Positions 11,111 to 23,884 of a DNA stretch of 64,000 nt are shown here, piece after piece; within the stretch, counting starts at the first letter, position 1; each line of letters opens with the position of its first letter. The position numbers and the translations under genes are program-made. The notes below the pieces were generated by a model. It worked only from the letters and a program-made list of their open reading frames with translations, had not been told where the DNA came from and did not search any database. This stretch comes from Didymodactylos carnosus (taxonomy: Eukaryota; Rotifera; Eurotatoria; Philodinida; Philodinidae): NCBI GenBank assembly GCA_905250885.1, contig CAJNOQ010000164.1, positions 1 through 64,000 on the forward strand, given 5' to 3'.

Positions 11111-14100
11111 TTTATCTGGATTTTATCTTCTTCATATGTTAATGTGTATCAATCTTTCCATCTGCTTGTTGTATACGTGGCCGTTTTTTTTGATGATGGT
11201 GAGCATTATGCCTTGCCAAATTGACAAACCAAATCGTTGTTGCGAATGGCCAAGATACCCAAAGAAAATTTCTTTATAATCTGTCAAAGTTCTTCATTAA
11301 ACTGAGTTTAAGCTTCTCTTTTTTAGTAGAGCGTCCGCCTTTGCTAAATGAAGCAAGATCTGAAAACTGTTCAGTTGACTCTACCGCAATTCGCTACTTA
11401 GAATCTTAACATCCCTCCGCTACCATCTCTACCACAAGAACACAACAACAACATGTACCTTCTCAACGAGACCTGTACAGAAAAGCTTAATATGGAACAC
11501 AAGTGGTAAAACAATATATCAGAATTCGCGATCTGACTTCGAGAATTAAACGTTTACAATTGAGAGCAAGCTATTACTCACACCAAATATCAAGAATCTC
11601 CCACAATGACAAATAATAACTATGAGACAAGGATGATTTTTCCTCAACTGCTTCAGTTTGTCTTCTCTTTTACTCTCTCAACGTTTTTACAACATCGACT
11701 ATCTTTTTTTGAACTCATATATGCCCGAATGGTTAATTTTAATAACTAGTTCGTAGTTTTTTCTCAAAAAAAAGTACTTCAGAATATTATGTACGCGCTT
11801 TATTTGGTGGGAGAAAAAATAATTATTATATCTGAAATTAGTGAAAAGATTCAATGATAAACTTTTTCAGACAAAAATTGGTAAAGAATTTTTTCGGCCA
11901 TCTTTCCTACATTAAGTTATCGTAACCATTATTTTTTTAAATAGTCACAGTGACGATCACAAGTGATTGTTACCTCGGCCGTAACAATACATATACACAT
12001 CTCTACTGCCAAGTTGTACTTCTTTCTGTTGTAATATCATGTCATAAAAAAGCAAAATGTAGCTATATCTTCTATGACGGATATTTCAATAAGTGTCTCT
12101 TTGTTAGCAAAAAAGTAAATGCATCTAGATAGTTTCACGCTTTTTCATAATATTACTGATTGTAAAATTATACATTTTGATTCTTCAAATAATATATGTT
12201 GCAATCACTAAACCTGAAGTCGTAGTTGACTGGTGCTAGAGTTTCCATACTCTTTTCTTTAGTTAATTTTTAGACGATGGGAAGGCTTAAGTAGAGAAAA
12301 AGATACGATTATTATAAGTTTGACATGCTCTTTCAAATGAAATAAAAATTTCAAATCAATAGGTCAACTCTCATTTTAATTGTAGAAAAATTGAAGAGAC
12401 ATTTGTTTCGTCTTTGTATGCATATCCTATAGTTTATTGATTTTTCTAAAACATATTTGAATTTTGCTACAGCATTTCAGTCGAATAAATGGTTGCTCCT
12501 TGTAGATAATGAACGTATAATAAAAAGGCAAATGTTGATTATCAGTCAGAATCCTGATTTTTTTCGTTTGAAAGCGGCAAAAAAGGATTCTCTCATATAT
12601 AAATACATTCTACTGTAGTTTTTCCTACTTAAGTCACACCCATGGATGACACGAAGGAAAAAAAGTACGAGGGGATGATGAACCTCTAAAGCGTCAACAG
12701 AGATAGTATGAAGTTCGTTCAAAAAACGCTTTTCTTCTCAGAGTTGTTGAAAAGTATGAAAAAACTTTTTTCTGCAGGCGAAAAGCAATACTTTTGTAAT
12801 TAGTGGGAGAGTGTACACTCTTCTACACGATCCCATCGCGGCCACATCAACAGAAGATGCTCTTGATAATCTGAAACGTATACAAGAATAGAAAACTGTT
12901 TTCCATTTGTCTAACTCGATATTCATTTTTTTTAGTTCAATAAATTAACTTCAATCTTCTATGATAAAAGAAGACGCATGTGTTCATTCTATTGGTTCGA
13001 TGATGATGTACGATAGGCGACGAAGTCTAGCTCAAATTGGAAGTCGGAAAGGACATGACTAACAAAAAAACTGAAAGTGACTTTATCAAAGGAGTCAGTG
13101 GATATTCAAGTTAATCTGCATGGTTAAGACTCTTTTATGTACTATTTATACTCAATAAAACACAAATGTAGCAGTAAAAGCATGCCTGGATCAATCATGT
13201 ATGATAAATAAAAAAATTAGTTTACAGCAGGATGACTGATGTCGAAAATATATTATTTGTAAAAAAACAGGATCTTTTGTGTTATTTCGATTGAAATTTC
13301 AATATAGGAACTCAATTATGACATTTTTCCAGGATCAGTTGTCATTTTATCCATTTTTTAATAGTGGAAAAGATAACAGATGATATAATGGATCAAATCG
13401 CGAAATATCAGTACTTTTTATTGAAGTATAACAATGGTTATTTCATCAACGCCAAACGTGCTTTAGTATTTGGATGTATGCAGGTCGATCAATGACAGTT
13501 TCAATGGTATGTTCATGCAAGAGTATTTTGATAACCCATGTTTGTAATCATAGTCTTAGTATTATGATCAATATAGGCCATTATGTAATACAAGTTCGAT
13601 CGAAGTTGGAAAATTTCACAAAACAATGTGAGCATCCTAAAAACGCATGCTTGACGTTGATGAAATAATCATTATTATAGTTCAATTAAAAGTATTGATA
13701 TTTCGCGATCTAATATATTATTTCATTTGTTACCTTTTCAGCTATTAAAAATTTGCATTATCTGATAAATTTAAAACGTTGTCCTCTCTGTCTAACTGTC
13801 TGATCTTTTAATATTTTGTCAAGAATTTAGTACAAAAGCCGGCATTACAGAGATTCGTGCACTAGGTAAAGATAGTCCTTGCTTTGCCATCAGTTCTTAC
13901 CAATATTTGATTCCAGAGTAAAATGTTAACACGTAATGTTCAAACATAACCTTGAACAACGTATTGTTTATTATAGATGATATGTTTCGTATTTTTCTTC
14001 TCTCTCTCCCTATCGAAATAGAAACATTTTGTTCACACACTAACACCTGTTTCACTCTTCTGTCCTTTATATTATATTAAGTATATGCAGAGGAGTCGAC

Positions 14101-14852
14101 AAAGGCCATTTTAAATCTTCATCGAAATATGTAAAAGATGGTTGTAAGATTGTAATCGATTATTCATTCATTTAAATAAAAGTATAAGTAAAGTTTTTCT
14201 TATACTACAAAGTGAAGTATATATTTGTTGTTCAAAACAGTCGAGACTTGTCAAATGTATCTATTGGTAATCATATAAAGAAGAAACAGTAAAGTATCTG
14301 TAAATAACACATTGTACTTATGTTGAGAGAAAGTTACACACCTCGTTTTCACATAGAGAGTTGTGCTTTTATAGCGAATGACTAGAATACGTGGGAAGTG
14401 TTCAATAGAGAAAAGGAAGTGTATATTATACATATCTCTGTTGATGAGTTCATTCAAAAAAGAAAAGAAAAATAAAAAAGAAAGAAAGAAACTATTTCAT
14501 ACGATTAAAGCAATTTTGAAACAAAACTGTTATCTAAGAATGATGGTGAGTCTAGTTCAATTCTCACGAAAAATAATCTTTCTATTATTCTTCTTTTCAA
14601 ATATAAGATAAACTCAAAGGATATATGTTTTGACCTTCTCTACTTCTGAACATTTACTTTTAGAGTGAAAATGGAGATTCTATGTTAAAACAAAATGAAC
14701 AAAATCTGTCAAGAGTATGTTGTATCAGATATTAATCACCAAAAATCTTCACTTTAAATTATATTAAGCCATTACAAACTTTAATTTCACCGTTATCTAA
14801 ACTGGAAACAGACGTTAAAAAACGAACTTATTATGAAATCATGGAGGTACGA

Positions 14853-14994
14853 CAATGTGACTTTCGCCAACTAGACGTTCGCCAATTGTCGAAGGTTCAC
14901 TTGACTTTTGCCAATTGACGAGTGACCATAGGGTGTATTGGTGGAAATTCAGTGTAATTTCATCAATTGGCGAAAATCTCTCAATGAAGTCACA
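14853..14994. mobile_element. Small CAATTGGCG-rich inverted-repeat element (possible MITE)
   Basis: The left side has ATGTGACTTTCGCCAA and the right side, on the other strand, GATGTGACTTCATTGAGAG followed by TTTTCGCCAATTG. CGCCAATTG-like words recur five times inside. The matching ends suggest a miniature inverted-repeat transposon of about 140 bases. No clear target-site duplication was seen. Confidence 0.4.
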
Positions 14995-17367
14995 TCTTTT
15001 TTTTTATTTAGAAAAATTGTAACTTGCGTTGAGAGACAATGCAACTGCCAATATTTTTACTTCATTTTGTATAAACCTCATTACACAAGAGTCAGCTTTA
15101 TGCAAAAAATTTATCTAGAATTTTACATTTTTGATGATTCCAAGCGTAGATCGAACATTATCAGAAAGTTTTAGTATGCCGAATTACAACACTTTTACTA
15201 AGTGTATTGCTACGGTTTTCGTTAATAATATTTTTATATAATTGTGGTGTACATTAAATGTAGATGTTATCATAGAAAGGCTGTACCTTAGTTTTTTAAG
15301 TTCGTCTCCCTAGGTTAATTCTACTAGCCTCTCCTAATTATCAATGAATATTTGGAATCATACAATAACTAGCGTTTAAACTCTGAAAAAATTGCTGAAA
15401 TTATTGAGTCAAACACATGTATTCAGACTGAAGTGAGATTTTTTTTGTTGAAGAGGATCTCCGATTTGAAAAGTGACTGTCGATCGTAATATTGCTCACT
15501 TCCAGTAACCATTAAAAATATTAAATATATGCAATAAATAGAACAGAGTCATTTTCGTACTAAGATGAAGTATTTATCTTTTTTGAATTGAGAAATTAGT
15601 TGCATTTTTTTACTGCAAAAAAATGAAACAGTTATACTTCACAAATAGAGATCTACAAGGATTTGAGGAAATTGAGTCCGAATTCGATTCAACTTTAAAA
15701 AGTTCAACGTGAAGCTAGGATCGTGTCGGGTTGCGCATTTTTACTTACGAACGATGGGTAGGTATTTCCTTAAAATTCAGAATGATATTTTTCTGGATTA
15801 CTGTAGTTCCATACATTTAGTCACAAATCAGATGAAAATTGAATTTCATAGCATTTTTTTCACGTTCTGAATGAAGAATGTATATTATTCACAAACTGAA
15901 TCGCCATATAATAAATAACTTAAATGCTTTCTGTAAGTGCCGTTATACGATTAAAAAGACGCGAAAGTATGTCACAATGACTGATGTTTCTTTGTCATTC
16001 TTAGTCATGTTGTTTTTTAGTAATTTCTACTTAAACTAAGGAATCTTTCTCTCGAATTGTTCTTTGAACAACTTCTGAACATGACTTTCGTTAGGCTGTT
16101 TCTAACTTTGCAGTTAAAGTAAAGAGGCACCGCTAAATCAATATAGAATTCGATGAAAAACCACGTCATATGTATAGCTCAGGCAGTGATGCTTAAGTAA
16201 TAACGAGTTGATAACTAAAACAGCCAAAAATATGCCGAATGAAAATGTTTCATGTTGAAAAGAGAAATACTGAACAAAAACATCAAACCTGATGGAAAAT
16301 GCTAAAAAATTTATTAGCCGTCATTATTAATTAATTCAGTGAGACATTTTCGCACACACACACACAACAACTAAGGAAGCCGCCGCGTTTGATCCGCTGG
16401 TGTGTCCTTGTTTTGGATCACATATTTCTCATCGTAATGTAACAAGTTCATTGATCTATAGCAATGAGATGTAAATGTATGTCGTCTTCATTAACACTTG
16501 AGAATTTGTGAAACAACAGAAACTGAACAATCAAATGTACTATATACGAAAAAAAATAGATATAGTACCTTGATGAATTGAAAAAAGTCAGAAATTCAGG
16601 CAAGCTTGAAATGAATATGAGGTAAGACTATTTAAATAAGCACAGTTAGCGAGATATGTTTGCAGTCTATAAGTGGAATGTCATTGTATCTCATTGTTTG
16701 AGTGAATAAATAAACTCTTTTTTAAGAAAAGAAAAGAAGAGAATGTGAGAAAAAAAGAATGGAGAAAAAGTATCTATCTATAGACTAAAATCCGACCGAA
16801 ACATTTGAAAAGATGACAAAGATTATTGAAGAAATATCAATAAAATAAACCTAAAGCTAATATTTTTCGTTCTGAATGTTTTTGAAAATTTTAAATAGCA
16901 TGCTTCGATAAGATTTGAAATCTAATTGAGTGCATATGTGTATACTTGTTTTTGACTTAAAGGAAAAACATTTCAACAAGTCACATTCTTTTAACGGATA
17001 TAAACGCATAGAGAGAACAAAAGAAGCATACAGTCAGTTTTTTTTTTACTATCTATAAAACACAATTATAAAAATGAAAATAAAAGAGAGAAAGAAAAAC
17101 TACCTTGTATCAATATAGAGCCATGCGACTTCTTTTTACACTCTTGTGTTTATCAACTTTTCTAGGATAGAGTCGTTTAAATTTTTTTATAACTTAACTA
17201 TTATATCTATAGAAAGAAAACAACATTCTCTTTTACTTATGTAAAAGTAAAGAATGAGACAATTCTAATAATTCTTTTTGTCTTCGAATCTATTATAACG
17301 TGTATATTATTTTTTTTCTATACTGTGGTATTTACTGGAAAATTTGATTTTAAAAGAATAATTGAGA

Positions 17368-20300
17368 ATGGCGGACAGAAATGTTCAACAAGCCAGTGAT
17401 GAGGAAGAAGAAGCAGAGCATTTTGATCCGGTGAGAACTTTATTATTATTATTGTTTATTTGAAACCGAAATATTATAGTTGATAAAAAAAACATTTTCC
17501 ATCGGGTTATACTTGACATTATTTTGCTAGAAGGTTTTCTATTGTGTAAATTTATTATTCAGATAAAAAATGATCTTATACAAAAAATGACTTTTTAGTG
17601 TGTAATAGCTTAGAGTTAAAGTGTGCTGTTTGGTTCAAAAGTCAGATTAGTTTATTCGGGCACGAAGCTATAAGAAATAGGAAATTGAGTACTTGGCAAT
17701 GTCTTAGACAAGAAGTTCAAGAACTTGAGAAGAGATGCAAATATAATTCTCTGTAGAGTAAGATAAAATTATCGCGTAGCCATAGTTTTGTTAAAATAAA
17801 TGTTAGTGAACTCGACAGCGTTCTGTTAAAACATCAAATCAATGTCATCACCATGAGACTTCTATTTTTCTTCATTACATTAAATTTGCTATATGGAAAA
17901 GTAGAACGATCTGAAAGATTTTTTGTCTCTTTGTGAACGTGCTGCTCTATGGAAAGATGAAGAAACAAGAGAACAGAAAAAAATATTTAAGGGTTATCCT
18001 CCTCAAATGTAAAACTTGTTAAGAATTTCATTCATTTTTTATCTTTCTTTTATGAATTAGAAAGGTAGAACTTTTGTATTTAAGAAAATCAAGGTCGTTG
18101 CCATATAAAAGACCATTCTTAGTTATAAGTTGAAGGGCGTATATTTTAGTTCTTCTGTCATGATTTGTAATTTGCTCTAACTATAAAAGAAAAATGATTT
18201 TGTCAAACAAGAAGCGTATACCTTCGTTATCTGTGAGAATTATTGCTATTCTTTATCTTTATCAATACTGAAGATCAGATTATAAGAGTTTCATTATCTC
18301 CAAACTCCAAAAACTCGTACTCGATTCCTGATTACTATCAAACAATAAAACTTTTTGATATTTTTAAACTTGGCTTGTTTGAACTGAATAAATTTTGTTT
18401 CCCAACCGCTTTTCGTTACACAAAAGCTCAAGTCTAGGGAACTTGAAATGAGCCCAAGGCTTGAGCTTTTCTGTAACGAAAAGCGGTTGGAAAACAAAAT
18501 TTATTTAGTTCGAACAAATCGAGTTTAAAAATATCAAAATCATTTTCTTTCTTTAACTGCACTAAACTCGCGTGACTCATAGAGAAATTGTAACAATGCA
18601 TTTGTCTTTTCTCTGGTTAAGCGTCAGGACGACGATTAGTAAGTGCATGAGATCGACCGTCACTGAAGATTGAATCACCGAAATTTTGGTGACATCTGAC
18701 GTGTTTGTTTTCAATTGTGTTGGGAGGAAAGTTACAGAAAGGTAGTCTTGAGGACTGCGCGCGTAGTAAAAACCAGTTCAAGCTTCCAAGGCTTGAGCTT
18801 TTCTATAACGAAAAAGCGATTTGAAAACAAAATTTATTTAATAAAAACTTTGATGTTGTTTTCTTTTTGTTCTAGCGTACACTAATGAACGGTGAAAACG
18901 ATCAAAAACTACATTTATTTATCAAAGCCGGAAAAGATGGGCGATCCAAAGGAGCGTGCTGTTTTTGTCATGTAAGTTGAACTGATCGGTAGAAACAGTA
19001 TTTGATAATAATATATCGATATATATCTAAAATATATCAATTCTCACAACGCAAGCCATCACAGAGATCTGCAAGTTCTTAAAATATTTTCTCGCTATTT
19101 TTGGCATAGGCTTTGGTGAAAATAAAGTAAATCGCCTAATCTTCAATATTGAGTATGACTGATAGGACACTTTTATACCACGAAAAGGTAAAAGACTCAT
19201 TTGAATTCCGTACGCTAGCAACATCTATTAAATTCACAAAATATGTTATTTTTCGTCAGAAAATTGTGTAAATGTTTTAATCGAATCGAGTATCGGATTT
19301 GTTATTAATTAACTTTGTTTTTATCAAAGTTTATGCCTGTAGTAACGAGCAAATAACACAAAAATTTGCAAATCCGCACGTTTTAGCTAAACTATGAGTA
19401 TTTGGGAAAATCTTCAAGATGAAAACAAGTTTCTGCATCTACATTCAGAGGAAAATTTAATGTGAATGCCGAAAGAAAAGAGCAGAGCATTCAAAATAGC
19501 TAAGTAAAGTGACGATACTTTGACTGTGACAGTAAAGATAGAAATCTGTCAAGAAGCGTATTAATATCGATCTACCATTTCTAAATATCGGTCGTCGGAA
19601 GGGGGATTTTATTTTGTATAAAGGATACCATTGATTGTGTAAGACGTGAATATCATGTTCGTACCATTTTACATGAATTTACTCTTGTTTCTTTAGGATG
19701 TTTTTATGAAGTTATTGGTTAAACGTGAAAATGAAAATGAATTTAGTTTCGATGTAATAACGATTAATTGCAAAAATCCACCAAAAGAATTTAAAGAAAT
19801 ATCAAAAAAATTACCGACTCTTGTACATGGTAAGGAGTTAGAATTGCTAGATGCCTCTATTTTCATGTTAAGGGTATCCAACTCCTTATCTTTTCTTTTG
19901 TTACAAAATTGTAGTGACTGATCGGATTTTCCCGAAAATACTCTACGTGTATCGGATCCTAGTATCTGTGATAAAATCTTGAGCCCGAATGGACTTTTTA
20001 TGCAAAGTTTACTGAGACTCTCTATTTATGATAAACAAAAAATAGAATAGAAGTAATATATTTATGATCGATTTAATAGAATATTTTTTTTAAACTATAC
20101 CTGTTTAATTATTTCAGGAGATGTTATATTGAATGATGTTGATGAAATCGAAGAATATTTAGATACAATATTTGAAAATTATAAATTAGGTGTACAAGAT
20201 CCAGAAGCATTTAAAGCACAAATGAATGTTTTTACAAAATTTTCCTATTTTATCAAAGATGTTAACAGTAATCCTCACCAATTATTAAGTGAATTAGAAA

Positions 20301-20708
20301 AAATTGATCAATTTTTAGAAAAACGTAACACAAAATACATGTGTGGAAATTATATAACGGGTAGGTGTTTTATTTCTAAATTTGGCTACTAGATGAATCT
20401 CCAGTGCTATGAAAAGTATCTTATTTGTTTTATATTTATTAGGACTTGATTGTTCACTATTTCCCAAACTACAACATATTCGAGTGGCATTAAATTACAT
20501 ACGAAACATGTCGATACCTGATGAATTTGTCTCATTATGGCGCTACTTAGCATTAGCCTATGAAAATGATTCATTTGTAAAGTCTTGTCCATCTGATCAA
20601 GAAATTAATTGGCATTGGATGCGTGGTGGAGCATCAGCACAACAAGTTTTACAATTGCAAAAAGAGAAGCCGAAATATTCGTTTGAGGTACCAGATTATC
20701 CACGTTAG
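17368..20708 (+). CDS. Chloride intracellular channel-like protein (CLIC)
   Basis: A CLIC/EXC-4 family member, a glutathione-transferase-fold protein that can be soluble or membrane-inserted. Five exons, 17368-17430, 18876-18971, 19697-19829, 20118-20360 and 20443-20708, with phases 0,0,1,1, give 266 residues. The N-terminal exon is acidic (SDEEEEAEHFDP). Next comes LHLFIKAGKDGRSKGACCFC, matching the family's KAGxDG...CPFS/C motif, but with CCFC at the redox site. The thioredoxin-like part continues through VKREN...KLPTLVHGDV. The helical C-terminal domain includes DEIEEYLDTIF, DCSLFPKLQHIRVALNYI and SIPDEFVSLWRYLALAY, as in CLICs. The first intron (1.4 kb) is long for this genome and holds a foldback repeat. 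An AATAAA lies at 20920. Channel activity itself is not shown by sequence. Confidence 0.93.
18353..18539. repeat. Foldback repeat in CLIC intron 1
   Basis: Bases 18353-18433 pair with the reverse complement 18459-18539 with few mismatches and only about 25 bases between them. The arms contain CCGCTTTTCGTTACA and its complement. A partial third copy lies at 18781-18850 in the same orientation as the right arm. It is probably a small foldback or MITE-type element. Confidence 0.7.
18781..18850. repeat. Third copy of the foldback arm
   Basis: The sequence AAGGCTTGAGCTTTTCTATAACG, followed by an AAAAGCGATTTG stretch and AAAACAAAATTTATTT, repeats the right arm of the foldback at 18459-18515. It ends about 25 bases before the exon 2 acceptor. 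Confidence 0.65.
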
Positions 20709-23100
20709 CGATAGACAGACGATATGCCATGTGAAAGTTGTATTAGCACGAATGATTTGTTTGTTTTTTATATTTTCACACAGTTATGCGGTGCCTATTA
20801 TGTCTGGAAAACGTCGTGTGCGTTTTTCTTTTTCGATGGTTTTTTTATTTCAGGTTTTTTTTTCTTTCGAAAATTGCGTAGTTCTATTCAGTGGAATCTT
20901 CTTTGACGTGAGTTTTAGAAATAAAATAAACGATATTACCTTCTGTTTTTACAGGACCTAGGTAAGTTTCAAATAGAAAAAACTGCATTCCCGATGAGTG
21001 CATCCAATCTTGACTAAGTCAATACAAAAAAAGCTCAATCCTTTCGGGCTAGACTGATTATTGTCACACGCTCTATCTACACTGCTAACATTTTCTTTTC
21101 ATGTGATCGAGGAGAAAGCTTACAGAAAATCTTGATTCGCTTTACATGAGAACATTTTTCAAAATAAATGTAACATCACAATAGAAAATAAATATTTGAT
21201 AGATACTTGAAAATTTCTTATCTATTAACATTACGGAAGCATGAATAAATCATAACTCGGTGCTTCTGACTGAAACCGTTACTTGAAAATTATCACTGAA
21301 TAGTAATAAGTGTGATCATAATATTGCTAATTAATTCGATTAAATCACTATTGATATCAACTCATGAATGATTGATAGAATTTTTCAACTTATTAAAAAA
21401 AATGTATTCCATTTGATAGATATTTTTAACCGTATATACATTAATAAATATTGTTTTATCAAATAAATTCAATGTTATCAAATTGATTGCAACGGTACAA
21501 TAATCCATTAATCAATAAATGCCTGGCTCATGTTGATCATCGGCTGAACAACTAGTGACGGGTATATCCAATGAATTTTTTTGATACTAAAAGTTTCCTT
21601 TTAACATGTTAACCATTTTTTAACGCATTTAATAGCATAAAATAGTAATAAGTTCACGCGCATTAATTGTCTTTAAAAAAGATTTCTAACACATTTACAT
21701 GCGTTAAATTTTATATACCAAAAGTAAACGAAAGAGTTCGCATCTGTTAAAAAATCATTAATGTGTTAAAACGAATTAAAATGGATAGTTTAATGCGTTA
21801 GCATAGCGTAAAAACGCGTTTTAGTCTCATATTAAATTATTTTAAAATTTTTCGCGTATGAAGCGCGTTAAAATGAAATTATCGAAAAACGTTTTTAACG
21901 CATTTTGATGATTTTTTGCTTTTAAGGATTTACAAATTCAAGGCTATTCAACACGTTAAGAATTTTAATATATTCATTCAAACTCATTAAATAGGTTTAA
22001 TTCATGGAAACATATTAAATTCTAATGCATTTAACTCTATTCACAGATGACCATATCACGAGAGGGCACCAGGAAGTGTACCAGACTTTACATCGACTTA
22101 CTGCCAATCGTATGGCACTTTCAGGATTAGTAGAGCTCATCATGGTGATCACAAAAATCATCTTAAAGCTTTTCAAAACGACCACATGGTGGGCCCCGGA
22201 CAAGGCCCCCGAAAGACTTTCTAGCAACATTGTTTTTGCTATAACTTTGCCATTTTTAAAGATGAAAAGTTCAAATTGCTTTTACAAATACTACTCACCA
22301 ATATGAACATCTTTTGTAGCAAAAAGATTTTCCCTCAGTGTTCTGGTTTTTTAAGAAAAATTATACAAACACGCGACTTTTGATGTTTTTTCCATTCAAA
22401 TATCTCTATGAAGACAAAATGAAAACTTAACATCACTGTATGATTCAGAATTCCCAATCTCTTGTCTGCCTAATAGTAAAAACCATGTGGCTTCAACTAT
22501 TTTCTAGACTGAATAGTAGAGAAAACACTGACCGCTGGTTTTCAACTTTCGCCGACTTCCGCCCTCCTCCCCCTGGTTCACTGCAAATACTACTGACTGT
22601 CCTCCTACCAAGTGCTGATATATATAGGGAGTACTTCAAAATTCTGAAACACTTGTTTTGGCTGATGCTTTATCCCTGAGAAAATTGATCTCAAAGTTCA
22701 GTTTTTTGAAAAATCGGGCTTTCTAGAAATCCCTACCACTGTGATATTCATTCCGGAAGTTTTTCAAGTACTTCATTGAATAGCCACTACACAGGTAGCC
22801 CGTTCAATTCTCTACAGCGTTTAAGGCTTATATACTCTATAGGAAATCTACAAGACAGTAAACCTTTACCTTTCGGTGGGGGGTGAAGATGAAAACGTGC
22901 CGTTAACAAACAAAAAAGAAAAACAACACAAAGTTTTGGGTACATTCCGGCGAATGTGGAAATGTGCGTTCGGTTGATTTCCAGTTTGTTTTTTGTGATA
23001 CACTAACCGATAAGACATAGCATCAAAATAACACCTTCAGGCCATGAGAACTTAATTTCGACGGTGCCCGTCATTTCGTTTACATCATTAATGCAGCACC
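20709..23100. other. Intergenic, no gene seen
   Basis: The CLIC 3' region is followed by AT-rich DNA. A block rich in AACGC/GCGTT words lies at 21565-21990. The GC-richer stretch 22025-22900 (for example GGGCCCCGGACAAGGCCCCC near 22193) looks like part of a repeat, but no open frame in it could be assigned. Confidence 0.5.
21565..21990. repeat. AACGCGTT word-rich repeat, left copy
   Basis: It begins TATCCAATGAATTTTTTTGA and is then packed with TAACGCATT, GCGTTAAA and ACGCGTT words. The start matches, in reverse complement, the right boundary of a second block at 25620-25975 (about 35 of 43 bases). The two may be inverted copies of one repeat, or the inverted ends of a 4.4-kb element. Confidence 0.55.
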
Positions 23101-23112
23101 TTTGACAGTCAT

Positions 23113-23325
23113 TTACTCATTTATTGATATTCCACTATTTTTCTTACACCAGTTCTTTGCACAAACGTTTATATGTCTAGTTGTTCCTTGCTGTTTGACT
23201 GATTTTCCACATTTGTGGCAAATGTATTTGTTTTTCTGATTTCTAACAAGTATCTGCATTACTTCGAGCAAAGCTGTGGCACAGTGGGCATCTTGGCAGT
23301 TGTTTGGCGCAAAACCGTAAGTGTA
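23113..23325 (-). pseudogene. C2HC zinc-finger fragment
   Basis: An open frame of 70 codons on the minus strand, bounded by stops, includes CHKCGKSVKQQGTTRHINVC, a C-x2-C-x12-H-x4-C finger, followed by AKNWCKK. An upstream NNCQDAHC could be part of another metal site. There is no good start codon in context and no supported splice junction, so this is most likely a fragment of a lost gene or of a mobile element, though a short exon cannot be excluded. It lies on the same strand as the leucine-rich-repeat remnant and the possible gag-like ORF. Confidence 0.4.
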
Positions 23326-23884
23326 CTATTCTAAGATTTAAATACCGTCATATATATTTTGGTTAACGACCGATTTAATGATGAAAAAATTTTTCTAAGA
23401 CTTTTCGTAGTTCAGAACATTGGTAAAAAAAGTTCACGTACTAATTAACGCGTTTTTGAAGATGTTGATCGCGTATTTCGAATAACACTTCTTTTTGATA
23501 TTTTCTGGAGCAGAAAAATGTCAGCTATCTGATGCTGAAAAAAGTTTTGCGCCGTCTTAAAAAGTTTGGATAAAAAACCCGTAATTTTCCCGAGAAAAAC
23601 CCTTTTCCTCGCTACGTTACCAGTGCAATCGACTTCCTAAATTTTCCTAAACTCTGATAACGTTCCAATTTACATCAAACGTTCATCTTGGTGCCTTGCA
23701 TGTATAGCATATGCGGTTTTTTGACTAGACGGAGATAGAGATTTTTCAAAAAGCTCTGGTTTTTAAGGTAAAGTTGAGTTTTCTCGTATCAAAAACAATA
23801 AAAACAAATAAAAAATTGTTTGACAGAAATTCAGGGCAAATCATTTTTTAACTCATAGAACCAGATGTCCGCCAACTTAGAGGG

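Larger units (their letters stand above)
7473..17367. other. Ten-kilobase gene-poor stretch
   Basis: No exon chain or long protein-like frame was found on either strand. What stands out is repeat structure: word-rich blocks near 8040-8290 and 10680-11110, a hairpin at 8522-8602, a large inverted duplication at 9094-9903 and a CAATTGGCG-rich element near 14853-14994. A (CA)n run lies near 16354-16366. Short open frames such as 11221-11409 and 8389-8682 show no recognisable domain. Confidence 0.5.

Noticed and set aside
11221-11409. Plus-strand frame with VVANGQ, resembling a retroelement protease neighbourhood
   Set aside because: Too short, with no catalytic motif and no polymerase nearby; the similarity is a few residues.
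12738-12926. Protein-like plus-strand reading RVYTLLHDPIAATSTEDALD near 12810-12885
   Set aside because: Only about 30 codons, flanked by stops, no splice partners and no family recognised.
22025-22306. GC-richer plus-strand frame with a perfect-looking GGGCCCCGGACAAGGCCCCC stretch
   Set aside because: Both strands are open over the same bases and neither translation resembles a known family; kept only as probable repeat DNA.
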